From NCBI GenBank assembly GCA_947165195.1, contig CAMUZJ010000022.1:1-14027 (forward strand): DNA of 14,027 nucleotides, given 5' to 3'. The DNA comes from an uncultured Bacillota bacterium (GTDB lineage: Bacteria > Bacillota_I > Bacilli_A > RF39 > UBA660). Each line of letters starts with the position of its first letter. The first letter of the stretch is position 1. Shown in pieces: positions 1 to 7,452 of this stretch. Below the pieces are notes generated by a model that saw nothing but the letters and a program-made list of their open reading frames with translations, was not told the DNA's origin and did no database searches. Both the position numbers and the translations under genes were made by a program.

Positions 1-73
1 AAATTCATGCTAAATCATGGAAAGTACTGCTATAGAACAATTATACGCAAAAAATTAGGGCCAAAATAACTGA

Positions 74-433
74 TTATGGAAATTTCATAAAACGCCTCAT
101 AAATTAGGAAAAATAAATATTACTCCTATTTTAGTTTTTCTATATACCTTTCTTATCGCAACGGTAACAGAATATATATCCCACTATCCATTAGATATCT
201 TCTTTGATATAAAACTATGGGACTACTCCAAAAAATTCTTAAATATAAATGGAAGAGTATGTTTTATGACTAGTACTTTATTTGCTATTGGAGGAACAAT
301 TTCTTTATACTTTATTCAACCAATCCTAAAAAAGATATATATAAATTTAAGTTCTATAAAACTACATATTATAAGTAGTATTTTTCTTCTTTTACTAGGA
401 GTGGATATAGTATTTACTATTCTATTAAAATAG
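74..433 (+). pseudogene. Decayed CmpB-type putative ABC transporter permease (C-terminal half)
   Basis: The frame is open from 74 to the TAG at 431-433 and encodes a membrane protein tail. It contains the stretch TEYISHYPLDIFFDIKLWDYS followed by FLNINGRVCF, the hallmark E-Y...LWDYS...N-NGR pattern of the putative ABC-transporter type IV family (CmpB, PF06541), and then two further hydrophobic segments. The N-terminal half is missing: in-frame stops lie at 11-13, 56-58 and 71-73, and the first in-frame ATG is at 266, inside the conserved domain. Frame 1 (1-69) encodes KFMLNHG and then a poor stretch. This could be the shifted, partly deleted equivalent of the family's 'K-F-x-N-x-G' segment, but that reading is weak. 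I infer a 5'-degraded, frameshifted pseudogene. The family match rests on motif memory; loss of the start is seen directly. A sequencing error is an alternative. Confidence 0.55.
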
Positions 434-440
434 AATTTAA

Positions 441-469
441 TTGACATCAAAAACTTCCTACGATATAAT
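441..469 (+). promoter_or_regulatory. Consensus sigma-A promoter
   Basis: TTGACA (441-446) and TATAAT (464-469) are separated by exactly 17 nt, a perfect match to the housekeeping consensus. It lies 38 nt upstream of the ATG at 507 and should drive the pentapeptide-repeat gene, with probable read-through into the next gene. Confidence 0.85.
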
Positions 470-506
470 CATGCCTAGAAATTAATGTAATTCTGGGGGA
501 TTTGGA

Positions 507-1640
507 ATGGAAGAGAAAATTGAAAACTTAAGAGAACACTTAATAGAAAATTTAAAAAGTGTAGAAGAAAATAAGCGTGTTTTAATAACGGAATATGAAC
601 CGGATATTCTAGAATTATTACTATTTTGTACGCCAAATCAAAATAGCTTAGTAGATGAATATGGTAGAAGAAAAAGAGGAAAGAAAATATTTGCTTTACC
701 AAAAGAAATATTAAAAAAAATAGACTTTTCTAATGTTTCATTTGAAGATTTTGAAGCCATCAATTATGATTTTTCCGATTTATATGGAGTCAAAATAAAT
801 CCAAAAGGGATGAACTTATCATATGCTACTTTAAAGGGAGTAGAATTTATTGGAGGATTTGATAATAGTACTATTGTTGGAGCTAATTTTAGTGGAAGTA
901 AAGGATGCTATCTAGATGTTCAAAAATTAAGACATCAGAAATTTCCAATCAAATGGTTTCATGATGTAGTAGTATGCAATTTAACAAACTGTAAATTTAA
1001 AGATGTAATATTTGTTAACCCATTAAAATATAAACACATAGGGGATAACTTAAAAACAGAGGGATATGGTACAGAAAAAGTATATCTAGTATATAGAATT
1101 AAAGGTGCAGACTTTACAGGAAGTATCAATGCAAAAATTTATCCTGAATACTTAGTAGATGGATTAGATCATTGTAAATTAAAAGATGCAACAATAGTAG
1201 GAGATATCTACGCAACCATAAAAAACACAGATTTTGAAGGAGCTAAAAGTAAATGGTTTTTCTTTTCTAGTGAAAAAAACTATGTAGAAATGACTCCTCA
1301 AAGTATTGGAACTAGAAATATATCCATAAGTAGAAATCAAAAACCAAAAAAGATAATTCATGCAAAATTTAATAATGTAAAATTTAGAGGAAACTTTCAT
1401 GATGTTTATTTAGAACATGTAGACTTTACCAAGAGTCAAGATGCATTTCTTGACTTAAGAACTATAAATCCAAATTCAAAAATAGAAACCATTAACTTTA
1501 CCGACTGTAAAGAAGTAATTGGATATGATGGAAATTTTGCCTTGATGATAGAAAATGGAAAAATAGGAAAAGCAATGGAAAATAAAATTGACACTACATT
1601 CTCAAAAACCTATAAAAATAATAAGATATATAAAAATTAA
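507..1640 (+). CDS. Pentapeptide-repeat-like protein
   Basis: The 377-aa soluble protein has no signal peptide or membrane segment. Residues 1-70 are charged and probably helical. From residue 72 there are irregular runs of the five-residue A(D/N)LXX type: IDFSNVSFEDFEAINYDFSD, then MNLSYATLKGVEF, STIVGANFSG, CNLTNCKFKD (from residue 157), KGADFTGSINA (about residue 200), AKFNNVKFRG and VDFTKSQ. Such runs form right-handed quadrilateral beta-helices. Known members act as scaffolds, gyrase-protecting DNA mimics or effector components; nothing here picks one role, so none is assigned. The repeats are broken by non-repeat loops, so only about half of the protein is clearly helical-repeat. The start is supported by GGGGGA at 495-500, six nt before the ATG, and by the perfect promoter upstream. 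The downstream gene begins 54 nt later with no terminator between them. Confidence 0.72.
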   Translation: MEEKIENLREHLIENLKSVEENKRVLITEYEPDILELLLFCTPNQNSLVDEYGRRKRGKKIFALPKEILKKIDFSNVSFEDFEAINYDFSDLYGVKINPKGMNLSYATLKGVEFIGGFDNSTIVGANFSGSKGCYLDVQKLRHQKFPIKWFHDVVVCNLTNCKFKDVIFVNPLKYKHIGDNLKTEGYGTEKVYLVYRIKGADFTGSINAKIYPEYLVDGLDHCKLKDATIVGDIYATIKNTDFEGAKSKWFFFSSEKNYVEMTPQSIGTRNISISRNQKPKKIIHAKFNNVKFRGNFHDVYLEHVDFTKSQDAFLDLRTINPNSKIETINFTDCKEVIGYDGNFALMIENGKIGKAMENKIDTTFSKTYKNNKIYKN

Positions 1641-1655
1641 TACAATATTCTCCGA

Positions 1656-1669
1656 TATAATGATATAAT
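1656..1669 (+). promoter_or_regulatory. Tandem -10 boxes upstream of the YcxB-like gene
   Basis: Two TATAAT hexamers (1656-1661 and 1664-1669) lie in tandem; the second is preceded by TG-A (extended -10, TGATATAAT at 1661-1669). No good -35 is visible, as is allowed with an extended -10. This suggests an internal promoter in addition to read-through from the gene ending at 1640. Confidence 0.5.
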
Positions 1670-1694
1670 AAATTATAGAATAGGAGATTGAGTT

Positions 1695-2222
1695 ATGAAA
1701 GTTCAGTATCAAACAGATAGAAGTAAAATGTTAAAAGTATTTAATGAATCTTTAGGAATATCATTAAATAAAGAAAATATTCTAAGAAATAAAAAATTAA
1801 AATATATTAATTATATTACATTTATGCTATTAGAGTTCTTAATTTGTACAATATTTCTTTTGTTAATGTTTTTAGTAGATTGGCAATACAATAATTTACT
1901 ATCCAAAGGATTTGTTTTATTTGGTCTAGTAGGACTCATTCTAATCTTTGTAAATTCACTATCACCAATCTTACTTACAAATTGCTTTTTTAGAAGAGAT
2001 AAAGTAGAATTACAAATAGATAAAGAAGGCATTACTTTTACATTAGATGATGATCAATTACTAACAACAGGATGGTCTCATATAAAAGGAGTAATTATTG
2101 GAAAATATTCTCTAAATATTATAACCGATTACCCATATTACTTTTATTTTGAAAAAGAACATAAAAAAGAAATTCTTGATGCGATAAAAAAATATAATGA
2201 TTCGATACGAATAGTAAAATAA
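1695..2222 (+). CDS. YcxB-like two-TM membrane protein
   Basis: The protein is 175 aa. Residues 1-36 are polar, two membrane-spanning segments follow at about 38-62 and 70-96, and residues 100-175 form a polar, beta-rich cytoplasmic tail ending in a helix. The tail (VELQIDKEGITFTLDDDQLL, then GWSHIKGVII, then a short beta hairpin and a terminal helix) has the layout of YcxB-like proteins: PH-like small domains with a conserved Trp-Ser after an i/e-G-i strand. The biological role of that family is unknown. The start is set by AGGAG (1682-1686) eight nt before the ATG, and the stop codon is embedded in the downstream terminator. It probably shares transcripts with the pentapeptide gene. The family call is by overall pattern and is moderate; a generic membrane protein is the alternative. 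Confidence 0.6.
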   Translation: MKVQYQTDRSKMLKVFNESLGISLNKENILRNKKLKYINYITFMLLEFLICTIFLLLMFLVDWQYNNLLSKGFVLFGLVGLILIFVNSLSPILLTNCFFRRDKVELQIDKEGITFTLDDDQLLTTGWSHIKGVIIGKYSLNIITDYPYYFYFEKEHKKEILDAIKKYNDSIRIVK

Positions 2223-2254
2223 AAGATATTTCTAGGATTCTAGAAATATCTTTT
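2221..2254. terminator. Bidirectional Rho-independent terminator
   Basis: A perfect 14-bp inverted repeat (2221-2234 pairs with 2239-2252) has a 4-nt loop (GATT) and continues into a T-run to 2254; on the other strand the A-rich left flank gives a U-run. It overlaps the last two bases of the stop codon of the + strand gene and could also serve the decayed minus-strand gene ending at 2266. Confidence 0.88.
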
Positions 2255-2265
2255 TCAATTGTTTC

Positions 2266-2486
2266 TTTAATCAAAATACTTATCCATATTTTCCATATCG
2301 TAATATTTTTTGTCGCTTTCATAAAAAACGATAAAGTTTCCTCTTGAATTTTTCTAGTAACATCATATATACTATCATAGTGAGTGTAAAAAGGACTTTT
2401 AGTAATACTAGCTAGCTCTATCTACTAGGACAGTTATTTTATTTTAGTTCTTTCTTTTCACTAATTAATTCTTTTATCCTACTCAT
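2266..2486 (-). pseudogene. Frameshifted small gene, about 70 codons
   Basis: Three minus-strand segments in three frames join end to end into one plausible small protein. Segment 1 begins with ATG at 2486 (MSRIKELISEKKELK, stop at 2439-2441). Segment 2 reads ITVLVDRAS and stops next to 2409-2416. Segment 3 reads ASITKSPFYTHYDSIYDV and continues open to a TAA at 2266-2268, ending in ESDKKYYDMENMDKYFD. The second frame change coincides with an exact tandem duplication of GCTA (2409-2416); removing one copy restores R-A-S-I-T in frame. The first change lies in an A/T-rich stretch near 2435-2445. Residue composition is coding-like throughout. No good ribosome binding site is visible before 2486. 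I do not recognise the family. I infer a decayed gene; programmed or phase-variable shifting is less likely. Confidence 0.5.
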
Positions 2487-2548
2487 GATGCGGGATTAAT
2501 ATAAATTTAGAAATCTAATAAAATGTACTTTTCTTAGATGATAACTTT

Positions 2549-2560
2549 TGATATGATAAT
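2549..2560 (+). promoter_or_regulatory. Extended -10 promoter of the MMPL transporter gene
   Basis: TGATATGAT (2549-2557), an extended -10 form that recurs before deoD, overlaps a second box GATAAT (2555-2560). The -35 region (TTTTCT, 2529-2534) is weak. It lies 30 nt before the GTG start. The stretch 2487-2548 upstream holds nothing else I can name. Confidence 0.5.
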
Positions 2561-2590
2561 ATCTATAAAATTAGAAATGGGGGATTTCGA

Positions 2591-5500
2591 GTGAAAAAAG
2601 TTGCTGATTTTCTTGTGGAGAAAAGATATTTTGTAATGACTACTTTTATAGTAGCAGCTATTCTTTGTATCTTTTTATCAACTAAAGTAAATATTAATTA
2701 TGATATAACAAAGTATTTACCAAAGACTAGTGAAACAAGACAAGGTACGGATATTATGAAAAGGGAGTTTGGAAGAGAAAAATCTTCCACACTTTCTGTT
2801 ATGTTCCAAAATGTTGAAAAAGAGGAAGAAAAACTTCTTAGTCAATTGAGCCATGTAAAAGGAGTAAGTTCTGTAGACTATGATTCCTCTAGTACTTATC
2901 ATAAAGATAATTACACATTATATATATTACATGTAGATGACTATGCTAGTTCACAATTAGCAAAAGAAGTATATGAAACAGTAAAAGAAAAGTTTAAAGA
3001 TTATAATATAGTCTTATCAGGTAGTATTAATGAACGTAATCAGCCAGTATTGCATATTTGGATTGTTGTATTAGCAATTTGTTTTGCGATGATTATTCTA
3101 ATTATTATGTGTGACTCTTATATAGAACCTTTCTTATTCTTATTCACAATAGGAATAGCAGTAATGATTAATAAAGGTACAAATCTTATGTTTGATAGTG
3201 TATCTAATATTACAGACTCTATTTGTGCAGTATTACAAATGGCTTTATCTATGGATTATTCGATTATGCTTATGAATCGTTATACACAAGAAAAATCTAA
3301 TTCTAGAGATAGAAAAATAGCTATGAAAAATGCCCTACAAAAAGCATTTGGCTCTATCTGTTCTAGTTCTATTACAACAATTGTTGGATTATCAGCACTA
3401 GTATTTATGTCTTTTACAATCGGAAAAGATTTAGGTTTTGTCCTAGCAAAAGGAGTATTACTAAGCCTAATTTGTATTTTATGCGTTCTCCCTGGATTAA
3501 TATTACTATTTGATAAATGGATTGATAAAACAAAGAAAAAACACTTAACAATTAAATTAGATTCCCTAGGAAAATTTAGCTATAACGTAAGACATGGAGC
3601 TCTAGCCTTATTCATTATCCTATTTGTAGGAAGTTTTGTCCTAAAAGGAAATTTAAAAATACTATATACTGGTTCTGAAAACGATGAAGTAGCAAGTATA
3701 TTTCCAAAGAATAATCAAATGGCTATTGTTTACAATAACCAAGGGGAAGAAAAAATTGCCAATATTTGTAGAAATATAGAAAATGATAAAGTAGAGAAAG
3801 TATTATGTTATGGAAATACTATCAACGAAAAGTTAAAATATAAAGATTTAAAGAATAGAATTCAAGAATTAGGAAGTAATATAGAAGTAGATGATTACTT
3901 ACTAAGAATCATTTATTATCACTACTATATGAAAGATATAGATAATGCAATAACACTAAGTAATTTTATAGAATTTATTGAAAATGATGTATATCCAAAA
4001 GAAAATATAGCAAATCATATTAATGATGAGACAAAAAATAATATGAATCGTCTAAAATATTTTGCCTACGAAGACCAAATTACTAGTCAAAGAACAGAAA
4101 ATGATTTAGCAACTATCTTAGGAATTGATAAATCTTCTTTAAATAAACTACTAATGCTATACCATGCAGATTATGTAACAACCACTCTAAATATAAAAGA
4201 GTTTGTAGACTTTATGGAAAGGGATGTAGTAGATAATCCAACATTTTCTAGTTATATGACAGAAGATATGAAAAATTCTTTAAATACTCTAAAAAATTTT
4301 GTAGATAAAGATACTCTTTATACAGAATATAATAGCACCGATATGGCTAATATTTTTGGTATGGAAAAAGAAACTATCAATAAACTATACTTATACTACT
4401 ATAGTATAAATGGAGTAGATACTACTTTAACCATGTATGAATTTTCTAGCTTTATTTTAGATAAAGTAGTTACAAATCCAGAATATAATTCTATGTTTGA
4501 TCAAGAAACAATCGATAAATTAAAATTACTAAATACCTTTAGTAATCCTGATATTGTAAATACTAAACAAGATATTAATAGCTTATCAACATTATTTGGA
4601 ATCGAAAAAGAAAAAGTATTAGCTATTTTACTACTAAAAAATGCGAATCAAATAAGTAGTACCAATCAAACAGTAGAGTCATTCCTAGAATATGTAAAAT
4701 ACTTAAAAGAAAATACCAATTACCTAGATAATCTAGATTTAAGTAGCTTAGAACAAGTAATCAATATTTATGAAAAAGTAAAAGAAAAACTAGATTTAGA
4801 AATGGATAAAGAAAATTTAACAGTTATTTTCCAAGATTTAGATTCTAATTTAGTAGAAAATGTTTATACAACATTAGGATTAGATGAAAGCAAAGAAATA
4901 ACCATAGAAGAACTATGTGATGCAGTATTAGCACACTTACAACCAACTGTTAGTACTGAAGTATATGATGTTATTCAAACACTTAAAAATACGATTACAA
5001 GTAATATAGGGGGAACTCTATACAAAACAGGAGAACTATCTATTATTCTTAATCTAGGAGAAGAAAAAATGGCTATCATTACAGAAGCATTTAATAAAGC
5101 AAAGCAAAGCTTAACAGATTCTCCAAAAGAATTAGTTGAATTCATCTTATCAAATTTAGATAATGACATACTTAAAGAAAGCATAGATGATAGTATGAAA
5201 AATCAATTAATTCAAGTAAAAACTATTATGGATAATCTAGATAACAAAATGGATGCAACCACCATGGGAAATGCAATAGGAATAGATGAAAATACCGTAA
5301 AAAGTTTATACGCTTTATATAGTCAAGATAGTATTCATCTAAATAAAAAGACTTTAGTAAATTTCTTATTAGAAAAGTCAGAAGATTCTACCTTATCAAG
5401 TATTCCAAAAGATATTTTTGAAAAACTAAGAATTCTACAAAAAGTAATGGATGGAGTAGAAAATAATACAAAATACTCATATCATTCCTTAGCATCTACC

Positions 5501-6634
5501 CTAGGGATAGATAAAGATACCCTAAAACTATTATATTCTTATTACGATATTACAAATGGGTATCATCAAACAGCTTCTCTAATTCAATTTGTAGAATTTA
5601 TATTAAACAATGTTATAAACAATAATCAATATAGAAATAGTATAGATAATAATTCTGTAACAAAACTAAATGCCATTCATACGATTATGAAAGACAGTCT
5701 AAATCATACAGAATATACATCTTCAACTGCCTATGAAAAACTAGCCGCTTTAAGTAATACACTAGATTATAATCTAATAGACTTAGTATATCTATATTAC
5801 TCCAGCATATATGACTATAATAGTACCTATAAATTAACTGTAGAAGAATTTGTAAACTATTTAAATACAGATATTTTAACAGAAGAAAAATTTGCACCAT
5901 TTCTTAATCAAGAAATGAAAGATAAAATCATATCTAGTCAAAAAGATATTAAAAATGCCAAAAAACAATTAGTAGGCAGTAATTATTCCAGAGTTGTTAT
6001 TGATAGCCGATTTGCACCAGAAGATGAAGATACATTTACCTTTATTGGTGGCTTAAAAAAACAACTTAATGGGACAAAAGATACCTACTTAATAGGAGAT
6101 TCTCCTATGGCATATGATTTAGATGATAGCTTTGGAAATGAATTTAATTATATTTCTATCCTTACCATGCTTTTAATATTTTTTGTAGTTTTCCTTACCT
6201 TTAAATCAGTAATTATTCCACTTATCTTAACTCTAGTAATTCAATGTGCTGTCTACATTACTATGAGTATTATTTCTATCTTTAGTGGCAGCTTATACTT
6301 TATTTCTGTCTTAATTGTACAAAGTATTTTAATGGGAGCAACTATTGACTATGCCATCTTATTTACATCTTATTACTTAGAATATAGAAAAACTTATAAT
6401 AAAAAAGGAGCACTAATATTTGCCTATAACCAATCCATTCGTACGATATTAACAAGTGCTTCAGTTCTTATCATCGTAACCTTTGTTGTAGGTTTCTTTG
6501 CATCAGCCATAGCAGCAAAGATTTGTATGACAGTTTCTCAAGGAACCTTATGTGCAACCATTCTAGTACTATTTATCTTACCTGCAATTCTTGCATCATT
6601 AGATAAAATTATTGTGAAGAATCATACCAAATAA
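2591..6634 (+). CDS. Giant MMPL/RND-family membrane transporter with repeat-rich extracellular domain
   Basis: The 1347-aa protein belongs to the MMPL branch of the RND superfamily, proton-driven exporters of lipids, peptides or drugs. TM1 lies at about 14-32, followed by a first outer domain (33-150). TM2-6 span about 155-310 with the D222-Y223 pair (SMDYSIML). TM7 lies at about 336-353, followed by a very long outer region (354-1180). The last TM cluster spans about 1185-1340 with the second pair, D1253-Y1254 (GATIDYAILF). The paired Asp-Tyr sites in TM4 and TM10 are the proton-relay residues of MmpL3-type pumps; both are intact, so the pump should be active. Length is unusual: typical Gram-positive members are about 700-1050 aa, and the excess is a set of degenerate ~80-aa repeats. 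The GTG start is supported by GGGGG (2579-2583) seven nt upstream. deoD follows after 51 nt without a terminator. The substrate cannot be deduced. Confidence 0.88.
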   Translation: MKKVADFLVEKRYFVMTTFIVAAILCIFLSTKVNINYDITKYLPKTSETRQGTDIMKREFGREKSSTLSVMFQNVEKEEEKLLSQLSHVKGVSSVDYDSSSTYHKDNYTLYILHVDDYASSQLAKEVYETVKEKFKDYNIVLSGSINERNQPVLHIWIVVLAICFAMIILIIMCDSYIEPFLFLFTIGIAVMINKGTNLMFDSVSNITDSICAVLQMALSMDYSIMLMNRYTQEKSNSRDRKIAMKNALQKAFGSICSSSITTIVGLSALVFMSFTIGKDLGFVLAKGVLLSLICILCVLPGLILLFDKWIDKTKKKHLTIKLDSLGKFSYNVRHGALALFIILFVGSFVLKGNLKILYTGSENDEVASIFPKNNQMAIVYNNQGEEKIANICRNIENDKVEKVLCYGNTINEKLKYKDLKNRIQELGSNIEVDDYLLRIIYYHYYMKDIDNAITLSNFIEFIENDVYPKENIANHINDETKNNMNRLKYFAYEDQITSQRTENDLATILGIDKSSLNKLLMLYHADYVTTTLNIKEFVDFMERDVVDNPTFSSYMTEDMKNSLNTLKNFVDKDTLYTEYNSTDMANIFGMEKETINKLYLYYYSINGVDTTLTMYEFSSFILDKVVTNPEYNSMFDQETIDKLKLLNTFSNPDIVNTKQDINSLSTLFGIEKEKVLAILLLKNANQISSTNQTVESFLEYVKYLKENTNYLDNLDLSSLEQVINIYEKVKEKLDLEMDKENLTVIFQDLDSNLVENVYTTLGLDESKEITIEELCDAVLAHLQPTVSTEVYDVIQTLKNTITSNIGGTLYKTGELSIILNLGEEKMAIITEAFNKAKQSLTDSPKELVEFILSNLDNDILKESIDDSMKNQLIQVKTIMDNLDNKMDATTMGNAIGIDENTVKSLYALYSQDSIHLNKKTLVNFLLEKSEDSTLSSIPKDIFEKLRILQKVMDGVENNTKYSYHSLASTLGIDKDTLKLLYSYYDITNGYHQTASLIQFVEFILNNVINNNQYRNSIDNNSVTKLNAIHTIMKDSLNHTEYTSSTAYEKLAALSNTLDYNLIDLVYLYYSSIYDYNSTYKLTVEEFVNYLNTDILTEEKFAPFLNQEMKDKIISSQKDIKNAKKQLVGSNYSRVVIDSRFAPEDEDTFTFIGGLKKQLNGTKDTYLIGDSPMAYDLDDSFGNEFNYISILTMLLIFFVVFLTFKSVIIPLILTLVIQCAVYITMSIISIFSGSLYFISVLIVQSILMGATIDYAILFTSYYLEYRKTYNKKGALIFAYNQSIRTILTSASVLIIVTFVVGFFASAIAAKICMTVSQGTLCATILVLFILPAILASLDKIIVKNHTK
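3878..5800 (+). repeat. About nine degenerate ~75-84-aa protein repeats inside the transporter
   Basis: The unit is marked by a Phi-G-(I/M)-(D/E)-x3-Phi-x2-L-Y-x-Y-Y-like motif followed by an 'L-x-x-F-x-x-F-(I/L)' helix and a 'L..L' helix. The motif centre falls near residues 431, 511, 590, 670, 747, 821, 897, 972 and 1056 of the 1347-aa protein. Copies at 511 (LGIDKSSLNKLL), 590 (FGMEKETINKLYLYYY), 670 (FGIEKEKVLAILL), 897 (IGIDENTVKSLYALYS) and 972 (LGIDKDTLKLLYSYYD) are the clearest; those at 431, 747, 821 and 1056 are worn. They are all-helical by residue pattern and face outside the cell. Repetition is seen at protein level; DNA copies have diverged well beyond recent duplication. Confidence 0.75.
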
Positions 6635-6664
6635 ATAACAAATTCCAATTTTTTATGATATGAT
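6635..6664 (+). promoter_or_regulatory. Probable deoD promoter
   Basis: An extended -10, TGATATGAT (6656-6664), has a partial -35 ATAACA (6635-6640, four of six matches) with an 18-nt spacer. It sits in the 51-nt gap after the transporter stop and would start RNA just before the AAGGAGG ribosome binding site. Without a terminator in the gap, read-through from the transporter is also expected. Confidence 0.45.
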
Positions 6665-6685
6665 AGAAATATAAGGAGGATGTTT

Positions 6686-7384
6686 ATGACACCACATATA
6701 GAAGCAAAAAAAGAGGATATAGCAAAAATTGTATTAATGCCTGGAGATCCATTGCGTTGTAGGATGATTGCAGAAAAATATTTAACCGATATAAAGCTTG
6801 TAAATACCATTCGTAATCAATATGCCTATACTGGATACTATAAAGGAAAAAGAGTTACCATCTTCTCATCTGGAATGGGTTGTCCTAGTATGGGAATCTA
6901 CTCTTATGAACTATTTAAATTTTATGAGGTAGAAGAAATAATTCGAGTAGGTAGCTGTGGAGCCCTAGTAGAAGACTTAAAACTCTACGATGTAGTAGTA
7001 GTGGAAAACAGTTATTCTCTATCAAACTATTTATATGAATTAGAAGGAGGCCTAACACGACTATTACCTAGTAGTGAAGAACTAAATTCTAGAATCTATA
7101 ATGCTGCTAAAAAAATGGGAATTAGCTATCGATTTGGAAATGTACACTGTGCAGATGCTTTCTATAATGAACTAAATAGTGAGAGTATTGTGAAAGATTT
7201 TAACTGCTTAGCAGTAGAGATGGAGACTTTTGCTTTATTTAGTAATGCAAGTACTTTAGGAAAAAAAGCAAGTGCTATTCTTACTGTTTCTGATCACTTA
7301 ATTACCCATGAAAAAACAACTCCTGAGGAAAGACAAAATTCCTTTAATACCATGATAGAATTAGCTTTAGAAAGTATTGAATGA
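6686..7384 (+). CDS. deoD: Purine-nucleoside phosphorylase, DeoD type
   Basis: This cytosolic enzyme cleaves purine (deoxy)ribonucleosides with phosphate to free base plus (deoxy)ribose-1-phosphate, for nucleoside salvage. The 232-aa sequence matches the hexameric bacterial type along its length: TPHIEAKK start with substrate His4, VLMPGDPLR (phosphate-binding Gly and Arg), SGMGCPSMGIYSYELF, IRVGSCGA (phosphate loop), AVEMETFALFS (ribose-binding Met-Glu) and TVSDHLITHE with catalytic Asp203. The start is the second of two ATGs: AAGGAGG occupies 6673-6679 and abuts the first ATG (6680), whereas it lies six nt before 6686 and gives the family's usual MTPHI N-terminus. The EME motif is followed by Thr-Phe where E. 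coli has Ala-Ala, and the C-terminus is slightly short; both are minor. It ends in TGA, showing that TGA is not read as Trp here. Confidence 0.95.
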   Translation: MTPHIEAKKEDIAKIVLMPGDPLRCRMIAEKYLTDIKLVNTIRNQYAYTGYYKGKRVTIFSSGMGCPSMGIYSYELFKFYEVEEIIRVGSCGALVEDLKLYDVVVVENSYSLSNYLYELEGGLTRLLPSSEELNSRIYNAAKKMGISYRFGNVHCADAFYNELNSESIVKDFNCLAVEMETFALFSNASTLGKKASAILTVSDHLITHEKTTPEERQNSFNTMIELALESIE

Positions 7385-7388
7385 TATA

Positions 7389-7417
7389 TTGACTTATCCC
7401 CCTAAAAAATATATATT
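7389..7417 (+). promoter_or_regulatory. Sigma-A promoter of the ClpX-like gene
   Basis: TTGACT (7389-7394) and TATATT (7412-7417) have a 17-nt spacer. The predicted RNA start, near 7424, lies inside the hairpin loop described next, so RNA from this promoter lacks the upstream arm. Confidence 0.65.
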
Positions 7418-7445
7418 AGATATCATATTTATTTGTTTAGGGGGA
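7397..7445 (+). promoter_or_regulatory. 10-bp inverted repeat covering the ribosome binding site of the ClpX-like gene
   Basis: TCCCCCTAAA (7397-7406) is perfectly complementary to TTTAGGGGGA (7436-7445), with a 29-nt loop. The right arm is the ribosome binding site (AGGGGG, 7439-7444) for the ATG at 7453. The left arm sits in the promoter spacer. There is no U-run, so it is not a terminator. It could mask the ribosome binding site in long RNAs from deoD, or be a DNA operator flanking the -10. Confidence 0.5.
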
Positions 7446-7452
7446 AATAGTT

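Noticed and set aside
2119..2322. Minus-strand 67-aa frame across the terminator
   Set aside because: It is the wrong frame of the decayed small gene and runs through a perfect terminator stem into the YcxB-like gene.
6680..6682. First ATG of the deoD frame as the start
   Set aside because: It abuts the AAGGAGG ribosome binding site with no spacing; the ATG at 6686 has six nt spacing and gives the family's standard N-terminus.
7398..7444. CCCCC/GGGGG hairpin as deoD terminator
   Set aside because: The right arm is followed by AAATAG, not T's, and it is the ribosome binding site of the next gene.
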